Positions 25,505 through 36,200 of a stretch of 64,000 bases of DNA are shown here, piece after piece (the stretch's first letter is position 1; every line of letters starts with the position of its first letter). Position numbers and translations under genes: made by a program. The DNA lies in NCBI RefSeq assembly GCF_910592395.1, contig NC_088312.1:18607292-18671291 (forward strand), in the 5' to 3' direction. This stretch comes from Lineus longissimus (Eukaryota > Nemertea > Pilidiophora > Heteronemertea > Lineidae). A model generated the notes under the pieces. It was not told the DNA's origin, did no database searches, and saw nothing but the letters and a program-made list of their open reading frames with translations.

Positions 25505-25881
25505 TTGCCGCGCACCTGTTCTAGGAACGAGGTTAGTTACAATGTTGCCAATAGGTGGCTTTTCCAGGAAGTCAAAAAAAGTTTTTAAACGGCGAAGCGG
25601 GCGGTTCAGTTGCAAAAAATTATCCTAATTACCGAATTCTACACAAAATAATCATGGAAAGATGTAGATCGTCTCATGTGGTATGCACTGTACATGAACC
25701 TGATGTTTGCTATGCGAAATAGTTGACTATTTTTATTGTAAAAAGCTATTTCGTTAGGGAAAAAATTATTATCCTGACTTCACACTGAGTACTGACTCGG
25801 ACACTACATTTTGTACAGAAAATGTACACTGTGCATTATGTAGGGGAGACGTGGACTACAACGTAAACTGACCACAAAATA

Positions 25882-25931
25882 CGTGTAGGCCTTGCCTAGT
25901 GTAGGCCTTGCCTAGTGTAGGCCTTGCCTAG
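25882..25931. repeat. 17-bp tandem repeat (GTGTAGGCCTTGCCTA) x3
   Basis: Three head-to-tail copies of TGTAGGCCTTGCCTAG in the PAWR-AKIP1 intergenic region. Confidence 0.93.
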
Positions 25932-25964
25932 GGCCTAATCATGCAGTGTAGTAGAGTGTAGTAC

Positions 25965-26133
25965 TATTGATTCATACACTTGATTGGGAATAACGTTTAC
26001 ATTTAGTGTTGGCCGTCGTCACATCACGATGCATTGCAGCTCTCGCGGTTTTACATTACTCATGTGTGACGTCAACGTGACATGACGCGACGTCTGCGTA
26101 AACGTTAACCCCAATCAAGTGCAACGATCTATA
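25965..26133. mobile_element. MITE, family 1, copy 2, carrying a second CRE
   Basis: Inverted termini around CACTTGATTGGGAATAACGT and ACGTTAACCCCAATCAAGTG match the element at 7289-7434. The interior is diverged and contains a perfect TGACGTCA at 26067-26074. The element sits about 170 bp upstream of the AKIP1 start codon. Confidence 0.8.
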
Positions 26134-26303
26134 GTACCGCAGTAAATCATGAAATGAGTAGGACGGAGGTAGTCTATGTATGTAATGTTCGTTGCGCGAT
26201 ATTGACGATTATATTGCCACTTCTGCGTTATATGTTCATCGCCATTTAGTTACGTCATGGCGTTAATTCCCATTAAAAAGGTCATATATCACACAATCGT
26301 CTC

Positions 26304-28106
26304 ATGACGTGGCAATACTTTTCTTTACAGCACCACCACAATAAAGATTGGCACTGGACATCCTGTACACTATGTCGCGCCAACAAACAGGGAGAGGACG
26401 TTTACCGAAGAGCCTGTCAGCGAAAAATCGAATGGCCAAAACCGAAATTGTTTGGGAAGAATCCAGTCAAGGTAACACAATAATAATGTTAGGTAGCATG
26501 TGAAAAAAGCTATAGAAGGGACATTGTTCACAGACTCCCTGGACCCTCTGAACCTCTAGAAAGACAAACAGGGCATCAACAGGCTTTTTTGAGTCCTCAG
26601 GGTATCAGACTCATAAAGATATAGATTATTTATATGGAACTTGAGTTATTTTAGGCATAATTCACCAAGAATCTACTTTTGACACATTTCATACCAACTT
26701 CAGTCTCCAGGGTTTCCTCACCAAAACCTCTGTACTCAAAAGGAGGCCAATATGACACATTGTAACCAAGGTGTTTTAGAATTGCATTTTACACAGTGGG
26801 CTACATCTCATACCAGGTATACACTTTACCCTTTCAGGACCAATTGACCTACACCAGTATTGATGATGCTTTCTCTTCCATGCTACATTATATGTCAATA
26901 GCCTCCAGACAATGCAATGTAAGTAAAAATGAAAGGGATAACTAACTTCTTTGAGGAAATCCACTTACTCACTCACGCACTCCTGCATCTTGACATATCT
27001 GTCGACTGTGCAACCACATCCCTCCAGGCATTACAGACCTGAGTTGTCTGTGTCAACACCTCTCTTGCAACTCCAGCGCTCTCTGCATGGCCAGAACATC
27101 CATTCAGCATGTCCTACATCATTCCTTTCATCGTTTGCCTCCAGCATTCGCACGTTGCCAATCCATCAGTACCAAAGTATCATGGGAAGCTTTGCTGGTT
27201 CCATTCGACACCGAGTCCAAACCAACATAGTCTACTCCTTTGAGTGAGACTCCCTTGATCTGTTCTTTTCCTGATCTCAGTGTTATAAGATGGAGCCACC
27301 TGATCTTTAGTAGGCGACATGAATGGTGCAGATCAAATGAACGCAGCCTTTTCTTCCTAGTCAGTGTTGTGGCCCAGCTGCCTGCACCATAAAGAAGAGC
27401 TGAGAGTATCACTGCCTTGTACATCTTCAGCTTGACTTGCTGCTCCACACTTTTGCCAATTGTCCGAAGGTGTTGCAAGGGACAATCCAGGGCATTTCAA
27501 CTTCTATAAGCAAACTGTTGGGGTGCCATAGTTAGCCAGTTGCAGTTCATTCAGTTTTAATGGCCATCGTTTTCATTCCTTTTCCTCACTTTTCAGAGAT
27601 TTTACAAGGGTTGTCCAGAATCTCACTTAGACTGCAAAGACAAGTACCACTGTAACCGCTTCCATACACCACAATACACAGAGGTCCAACACAAAAACCC
27701 AGTAAGTTGTTTTCCAATCTAAGATAAGACATCCCTGCAGTAGTAACACTTTGGCCCTGTTCGAAGGAAATACAGTTCCACTCCGTAATTTAAAGAAACC
27801 TTCAGATTTCAAGTCCCACCCACAAGGGTGATGCCTGTGGTCAACCGTCAACTGGCTGTCATATGTGGTGGGTTGTACTGCTGAAAGCTGCCTCAACCTA
27901 GAGACAAACCATTAATCATATAAAACAAAACATGTATCTTAGAAACTCCTTTTGCTTTTTAGCTCGAGATGTCAGAAGATGTACATGTGGTCGTCCATCC
28001 AGGAACGTACGCAGTCACAGCCGGGACGTGGGGAAAAACTCAACAACAAACACACGTTGTCCATGTAAAGCACGGGCAAAGCGCAAATATAGATTTTGTT
28101 GTCTGA
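26304..28106 (+). CDS. AKIP1: A-kinase-interacting protein 1 homologue
   Basis: Vertebrate AKIP1 binds the PKA catalytic subunit and modulates NF-kB p65. Exons: 26304-26471, 27597-27701 and 27963-28106 (stop TGA), all phase 0 with GT-AG junctions; 138 residues against about 210 in human. The C-terminal exon is diagnostic: VVVHPGTYAVTAG, then THVVHVKHGQS and the end NIDFVV, parallel to the conserved PGTYxVT...THVV...GQS end of AKIP1. The middle exon has the YHCNRFHTPQYTEVQ segment, where AKIP1 proteins carry a similar aromatic/His-rich motif. Exon 1 is Trp/His/Cys-rich with RRACQRKIEW. ATG 26304 is the in-frame start. Another ATG at 26372 is in a different frame and leads to an early stop after splicing. 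Intron 1 holds a LINE remnant (27128-27478). The gene is head-to-head with PAWR and convergent with CTU1. Confidence 0.8.
27128..27478 (-). pseudogene. LINE reverse-transcriptase C-terminal remnant
   Basis: The frame reads VKLKMYKAVILSALLYGAGS, then RLRSFDLHHSCRLLKIRW. This is the connection region after the RT domain of non-LTR elements (LLYGxExW ... FxxxCLRxIxxIxW). The frame degenerates after about 65 residues. It lies antisense within AKIP1 intron 1. Confidence 0.65.
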
Positions 28107-28599
28107 CGATAAATTGTCATAATTACGCTCACAGATTTCTGTTTCTCTCGTGAGTGTTATTTTATAGCATGTGTGGTGACTTATTTTCATTCTTGATAAT
28201 TGCATAATATTTCGTGGCATCAAGAAAATTTTGAATATTCTCCACATTGTTATCAAAGAACTGTGTGGATAATGAATAATTATTGGTTCGATTATGTAGA
28301 TTAGTTAGTAATGCATGATCAAATTTGTGTGCAAAAATATTTCAAGGTTTGAATGGGGCCCGGTTGACGTTGTTGGTAAGTGATCATGATAGTGATGACC
28401 GTGAGTGTGTGGATGCAAGTCAAAGTTGTATTGAATGTTCAATTGAGTATCATGTTCGAATTGAAAATCAAGTTTGCTCAAACCTTTCAATAGACTGATG
28501 ATTTGGATTGTATATTATTGACCCATGACTGGAATGAATTAGACATTTAATTGCTTTATAATGTACCGGTATAAAATTTTATGAGTATTTATTTTTATG

Positions 28600-28605
28600 A
28601 ATAAA
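28600..28605 (+). terminator. AKIP1 polyadenylation signal candidate (AATAAA)
   Basis: First canonical AATAAA on the plus strand in a clean 3' context, about 495 bp after the AKIP1 stop. Confidence 0.4.
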
Positions 28606-28989
28606 AATTTTATAATGAAGTCCTTGTCTTTATCAGCTTCTACCCTGGAGAATCAAATCCTTATCTGCGAGAATTTCGCCGTTTTGAGCATCTTGTGTTC
28701 CTGCAAAAAAGTTTTGAGATTTGTCCTTCCCGTTTTGCAAGACCACAACAAAAGTTATACTGTTCAAGACGACGGGCCTGTTTTGAGAAGTGTCCATCAC
28801 ACTCTAAGGCAGGTGACGAATGATCACTGTCACTGTCACAAACTGCAGGTAATAAACAAAGACATCTCGTTGAAGAAAATGGCCCATTTTCAGATTTGTC
28901 TGTCACATTTGGGAGGAGACGGCAAGAACCTTCGCCCTTTTCATTCTGCAAGGCCTCCACAAAAAGCTTCTTGCTCAAGATATACATGT

Positions 28990-29125
28990 ACAGTGGAACC
29001 TCCCTTAGCGGACACCTCTATTAAGTATGATCTCTCTATTAAGGACACTAGTTTTGGTCCCAAAGTGGTGGTTTCAGTGGTACTTACATGTACTCTCTCA
29101 ATTGACTATGTCCTTAAACTTATCC
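28990..29125 (+). mobile_element. Pogo/Tigger-type MITE, 3'-truncated copy
   Basis: Starts ACAGTGGAACCTCCCTTAGC and continues GGACACCTCTATTAAG...TTAAGGACACTAGTTTTGGTCC, as in the intact element at 32739-32900. The other end is missing. Confidence 0.75.
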
Positions 29126-29129
29126 TCCA

Positions 29130-30010
29130 AGAAATGATTTATTATCAATGACACCACCGCAGGTCATACCATAGCTGGGACAAAAATGTGTTCCTAGAAA
29201 AATTATCATGATACATGGACCATTCCCAAACTCAAATGTCCTACGGATTCATATACTGTGGCCCTTTGTTGTATATCTGCTGGGGATGACTATGTGTTCT
29301 TTAGAAATGACTTGCCAAAGGCCCTGACCCTTTTCCTTGGATTGAGCTAACTTCTCTCTGACATGCATAAGCTGGACGTTATTCCAGTACATGCATTACA
29401 ATCAGACTTGGTCTAAGCCAGCATCTCACAATTTTCTGGAAGACATTCACAGCCTTGTCTCTCCCACAGCAGTCATCTGGGACGTGCTGTCTTGGACTGA
29501 CCTAACATCTCACTGTGTTCTAGATGACATGCACACCAGGGCCTACTGCCTTCGGCCGAGCTGACATCTCACCATGCTCGTGAAGACAGGTACGTTATTT
29601 CCTCTTCCCTCCGCTCATACGATGAGCGTTGTCTGCAAACTGGGCAATGTCAATACATTGTAGGTGAAGATGGTAGACACATAGGTCTAGCCTCTTTGGG
29701 GAATTAACATGACAGTCAGCCTGGAGCCAGCTTGAAAAGGGCGTATAGATGGTTGTATTACATTGTGATACACACGCTTTGGCGGTCTCTAATATCAATC
29801 ATGATCATGATGGTACCGAAGTCATGGTCCAGATTCCAGTAAAGGCACCTGTACTACATCTTGTACAAATCTGTACAATCTGATACAGTTAACAACCAAT
29901 TAGGCCATGTCAATGGAAACGAAGTGGAGAGACTCTGTGGCGAACACTACAAGAAAGCTGAACAAATTGTCCAATGAACAAATAACCAAAAATACTTGTT
30001 CAATAAATAA
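29130..30010. other. Intergenic between AKIP1 and CTU1, nothing recognised
   Basis: No gene-like frame. Repeated phrases such as CTGACATCTCAC near 29410-29580 suggest an old local duplication. Confidence 0.4.
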
Positions 30011-30017
30011 AATGTCA

Positions 30018-30023
30018 TTTATT
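30018..30023 (-). terminator. CTU1 polyadenylation signal (AATAAA, minus strand)
   Basis: TTTATT on the plus strand reads AATAAA on the minus strand, about 245 bp after the CTU1 stop codon. Confidence 0.5.
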
Positions 30024-30266
30024 CAATAAAACTCACTGAACTCTTCATCATCTCATTAAAAGTTGAGCCACAACATAGCATATTGATGCGAGTCCCTTAT
30101 CAACAATAAACGTTTTTCTCCAACTGAATCTAACACGGTCTTAAGCTTATGTCCAGAACATCCTGTAAAACATGACCGTCAATGTTCGCTCAGAAATCAG
30201 GCTTGTATTAACTACAATAGTCCACTAGAATAGAACTCAAGTCTGCAGCAGCCATCAAACGATTCA

Positions 30267-33200
30267 TCAAAAATCTATGGCTGGTGCTCCCGCTTTTCCC
30301 TCTGCCTTTTCTTTTGCCTCTTTCTCTCGTGCTTGCTGCAATGAAGAAGAAATTAGGTCACGTTATAATAACGAGAAAGTGGAGCAAGTCCCTGGTGATG
30401 GCCCAGGAAGTCACATAACTTCCCAGGGTCCATGAGAACCTTGTAACAACAACTCCAACAGCTGATGACGTAAATGACATCATAAGTCGTCACTTGGGAC
30501 GTGACAATGGAACCAGCAAATGACGTCGCAACCATGGAATGGATTTCGTGAGACAGGATTCCTCTCGCCGTTTCATTTTCATCTTGTTTGCTGTTTTCTG
30601 GTTTAAACATACATGACTCGCTGCACTTCCTTGTTGATTTGATTGGCCAATATACAATACAAACAAACAAATTTGTTTCTTTGTTCTCAACAAACTGTGC
30701 TCATCAAAATCAAAGGTACACTAGAGCCTCCCAATTAAGGACACACCCTTGGGACTGACAATATTGCTGTCTGTAACAGAGGCTGTCCTGATTACCGAGC
30801 CTAGAAGCCTAATTTACTGGAAGCAAAAGCAGTTGAACTATTAGTAGCAATACCATGTGCTGGGACGACTGTTGGTGTGTTATATTTAGTTCGCCTTCAG
30901 GGCAATAACCACTCCAATTGAAGAATGAAAATAGCTTACCCTCCTAACTTTGTGAGTTTTTCCGATTCCAAGCCTGAAGAAAAAAGACACAACGTAAAAT
31001 GAATGTACTGCTTGAGCTGGGAACTACTTACCATGGGTGTTAGATTCAGGTAAGAGAATGGGTACAAGATCCTGTCAGAATAAAATCTCTTTTTGTAAAT
31101 TCAAAAAAGGTACACTAAAGGAAATAAATTACAAGATTGTCTCAGTGAGAAAGCGTTTTTTTTTTGTTGATGATGAAATGGGTCTCACCAGATAAAAATA
31201 AACTGCATTCATTTTATGCCTGTACTCATAAGAAAGGGCTTTACAATTAAAGATTTGACATGTAAAATCTGATTTGTGCCTGTCGAATCAACATGAGTGG
31301 CAGGCCCGCTAATCAGAGCTTGTCACATAGCGGTCCAATTTTACCTTGGCATTCCTTTGTTGAGTCCCTCTAGAAGCATGCAAGCTTTACAGATCGGCTG
31401 GCTGGAGATGTACCCACACCTCGTACACAGGCCTGAGGAGAAGTATTGAAATAAAGATTATAAAGAAATCTGCATTCTGATTAATCCCCATAGGCAAACC
31501 TGCGAGTCTATCACATTTTTGAAAGGATGAGGAAGAATTTGAGTTCAGCCATGCGCCATGACAGAATGATAATACCTGTCACTGAATAAAGGACTGTGGT
31601 ATCAAACCATTGTGTTTATAGATATTACCTGGTACGTTGTTAAATAAATCAACAAGCCAGAGTTAAAAACAAACATGTTTTTCTTCTTCTCAAGTGTTCG
31701 CCTTGCACTTGGATGTAACAGTCTCCAAGGATTACACCTCCTTACTTCGATTAGGCGTCTGTTATATTGGTCTAGCGACTCTGTGTTTGCCCGAATGTAG
31801 AGCCCATTGCAGTTACTCATGTTCTCACTAGGTGGGGTATTTTGTTTGCCTTGGCAAGTACAAGGAGCCTTGGGTTTACATCTCATTTAAAAGACGTCGC
31901 AATTAAGGGGAGAGTGTTTGACTTAGGACAAGGATAAAGTTTTGCTCAAGGATCCTTCTGAGAGTTGAATCAAAGATCTCCTGATTATGAGCCTGACGCT
32001 CCAACCACTATGCCACTGCTCTCCCTTGACAACAAACTAGCAAAATTGAACAATTTGATACAAGGTTGTTATCTTCTCCGCCAATATTTTGTGAGTTTGA
32101 ACCCTTGTCTTACTCACCCTGTACTGGCATCTTCACCTCCTTTTTGATGGAAAGACTTTCTCCAGAATGGATGATGTCTGAAAGGAGGTTTAGGCAGATT
32201 AGTGATAAACAAAGTATGAAATATATACCACAATTCAAATCGATTTTACAGTAACGCATTGAGACACGTAGACCTGGCGCACACTAAAAGATGCAGAACA
32301 CCTAAAATTTTCGTTGTAGCCATCTATCTGCAACAGTGTGTGCGAATGTCTGCATTTTCTGATGCAAGCCAAAACCTGACATCTCATCAGCTGCGAGTTT
32401 TTGTAGCAGATTTCTGACCAGGCTTGATAGCACAAGCTGCAGTTTTTGTTGTGCAGCTTTTGTTGCACGAGTCCTGCAACAAAAATTGCAGCATGTGCAA
32501 TTGGCGTTTCTCTCATTTGGGTACTAACTCACCGATAATTGCACTGGGACGGATTGCTTCCAGATCTTTGATAAATGCACGGGCATACCCCCTGAAAATG
32601 AAGCAGATAATCAGAGCCAGTAAGCGACAATACTATTTGTTTCTTTAACATCACGCCAAATCTGCAATTAGGGCCAATGTAAATATTGATATCAAGGAGT
32701 GGTTCAACTGGTTTCACTTTTGAATGAAGATGCACCTACAGTATAACCTCTCTTAGCGGACACCTCTCTATTAAGGACACTGTAGTTTTGGTCCCAAATT
32801 GGTTGTTTCCATTCAATTTGACCTCTCTAATCAGGACATCTCTCTATTAAGGACAGCACTTGTCAGTCCCGAGGGTGTCCTTAACAGAGAGGTTCTACTG
32901 TATTTTGAAAAGTTCCACGAGTTATTCTGAAAAGATACCCCCTTTTTTATTTTCTCAGGTATGATGCACCTGAGTTTTAAATGCAAATTCCCCCCTTTAC
33001 ATGAAAATTAGTACACGCATATGGCCCCCTTAGGTATCTGACTGGGGAGGGGGGAAGTTATAATGGTCATAGTTTGACATGGTAGGAATGACGCATTTAC
33101 TTCGGTTGTTAAAAAGTTCATCTGGAAAATATACGGTTGTCCCAACCATTGGAGTACAACTTACCTGTAGGCATTTGGTGAATAAATACATTCTGTAGAA

Positions 33201-36200
33201 AAGTAGTCAAGTTTCTTGAAGTAGGCATACCTGAAAAGGAAAGCTGGAATGTCATACACAAAAGATGTTGGGTGATATGAATAAAGACTAGCAAATGCTT
33301 TTACTTCCAATTTTGAACAGAAAGGCCTAGTGTAGATGTACATGGAGTTTCAGATAAAAGCATTTGCCAGCCTTTTTTCACATCACCTATTGTCCTGGAA
33401 AAGCTGAGGATCTACGCAGTTCAATATGAATGGGGTGGTCGGCCTAAATCTGCTGATGAGGTTCTAAGAACACAAAGAATATTTCTCCTAATTATCAGTC
33501 AGAGTCAGACAGTAAGACAAGCATAGTTGAAGATGAAAACCAGAACATCATCATAGTTGGAGTTTGAAGTCATACTCACATTACAATTTCTTTTTCATAA
33601 GTATATTTGAAAGGCTTACACCTCGGTAACATTCCCTCACTACCCTGTAAGTAGTTAAGAACTTCTTTAATGAAGATTAAACATTTATGGTAGCTTTTAA
33701 ATAGTGCATTTCATTGACATGAGCTTGTATCATTCTGAAAGCTTTATAAATTGTCACTTGTTGTAAACTTAAATTATGATGGCCGAGTAAATGTCCTAGT
33801 AAATTACTGAAAAAAAACAACAAACCAACAGAACACTGTGGTGCTTGTATTTTTAATCAGACAATATATGGCTGCACTATTACTTTTAACATCACTTCAT
33901 GTCCGAAATATTATAGTATCAAATTTGAACAGCACAGAAATGACTTCGACTCATCACCAGAAATCACAGCTGGCAAAAATCTACAATGCCCATCTACCAG
34001 CATTGTCTATCGTAGAGGAGATGTAAGAATTGACGTACACTGGCCCGAAAGTTGGCCCGTAGATCTACCACAAATGAAAACTTACAGTTTGGATTGATGT
34101 ACACCTCCTTAGTCTTGCAACATCCCCACGGAGGACTGGAAAGAAGAAATGCTTAATAAAGGACAGTATCTGTGAGTCTCACGAGTGTTCTTTTAATCAT
34201 ACAAGAGAGAACCTCTCTATTAAAATAGAGAGGTTCTCTTGTATGATCTATATGACATGGATACTGCACATAGGGTCCTCTGGTCTTGTCTGATGGATGA
34301 CCTGCTACCACAGTACAAGAACAATGCAGCTCACTCTACTGACAACCGAAGAAAAGAGGGAAGATCATATGAGACGAGTATTGCAGGTTAGCCAAATAAG
34401 AGTAGGAGGATTACAATCAAAGTGACCTGCCAAAGACTACTTACCATTCATTATCACAGTCTCTGCAATATCATCAGCATTGTGACCAGTTGTGATTTTA
34501 TCAACCTTGAGAAGTGCTGCTCCCCTGTCTAATGCCTGTCTTCGAAACACTCCACAAAACGTACCTTAAATAGGAAGACAAGACTTATCACAAGGTAAGG
34601 ACTGCGTGTACCTTGTCAATTATCATATGAACATCATAACAACAACGCCAACCGATGATGTAAATGACATCACACAACGTCAGGGGTCGAAAAATCGTTT
34701 TCAAGTTGACTAGTTCCAAGCTGTGACTATCAAAGTCTGGGCTAGCTCTTTCAGTAAATCCTTATAGTTTGCCTGACTGTAGGCTAGTCCGGCTACCGAA
34801 GTCAATAGTCCCGGGCTAGTAGGGACTAGTGGATTTTTCGACCCCTGAACGTCCCACAGTCCTTCCAGCAGAGCCACCCACTTGGCACCCAGCACTGTTT
34901 GTGAGGAGATGTCTTTGCATTGTCGTTCCAACATTACATCCCAGAAAATAATGTGTACAGAAACCTTCAAAGTCACTCTATTACATGTTATTGTATTTGT
35001 TAGCAAAGAAAAAAGTAACGGACATCACTCACAATTATTTTTCAGTCCAACTTCTTTAACAATGGCGTCCATGGTCCAACCATACAGCTCCTGTTAAGAA
35101 CAGATGAAAAGATTTAACTTGTGATTGTATATGAACAAAGACACTTTTTAAGAGACAGTGCTTTGAGCATGGCAACCTGGAAAGGTGCGATATAAATACT
35201 TTGATCATGTCTATTGATCCGGTAGACACGACCACAGATAACCAAAATTCTACATGTAAGGTTCATTCAGATTCTTCCGACATCATTGGAAGTGAACCAG
35301 AGACAGCCTTTTACAAGAAAGTCCCTGGTGCCCTTCATAGCATTCCAGGGTGTATTTCGAAGAAAACGTGTCACTGACTCGCGGTGATGAGGTCCCTGAT
35401 TGATCCCCACTGTCGACATGACACTCTAGGCAGGTCTCTTTCTTTGCCTAACATGCCTTTCTCCACCCAGGTCTTTAAATCGGAACTGGTTGGAAGTGCT
35501 CAGGTTGTAGCGCTGATTGAGCAGCTCATCTGAGATCTACTGAAACGTTTCCGGATAGACCAGGATAAAGTGGAAAGTCGGATGATCACCTTTACCGTTG
35601 TTGATTTCAGACTATTAACCCAAACATCAACATTAACTTTAAAATATCTATGAGTAAATTGAGGATTTGCTTGGCATACAGTATTTGCTGCAACCCGTGG
35701 GCTTATTGATCAGAAAATTTCACATCATATTACCAACCAAAAATACAATACTAACTAACATGATGAGAGACTTACCTCATATGAAACAATCTTCAAGGGC
35801 AGATCATACTGTTGTTGATTTCTCTTGACTGTCTGAAAAATGGAGATTAACACTGATAACCCTCTTCATACCGAATACTAGCCCATCGGCAATTGAATTT
35901 TTACCCAAAAGTTCTCCTGAACTCCCCTTAATTGATTTACATGGTTTACATTAAGCCAGACCTCCAAACCTGCCAAACTGAAAAATTTCCTAGTAGCATT
36001 TCAACTGGACTTCAGAGTATTTTCAGGCAAATTTTCCCAATTTGGAGTATTCAAGTGATTTCTACTAACATCCAAGGTGTACTCCTAATGCATTTTCCTT
36101 TGCCAAATCAAACAGTCCAGGAGTATCATTTTCATCAACGTTGGTCAAAAAGAGTATAATTACAAGTATAATTGTTGGCAGGTCTGTACCTCTGACATAC

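Noticed and set aside
26372-26471. Alternative start ATG for AKIP1
   Set aside because: It is in another frame and meets a stop soon after the exon 1-2 junction, while the 26304 frame joins all three exons.
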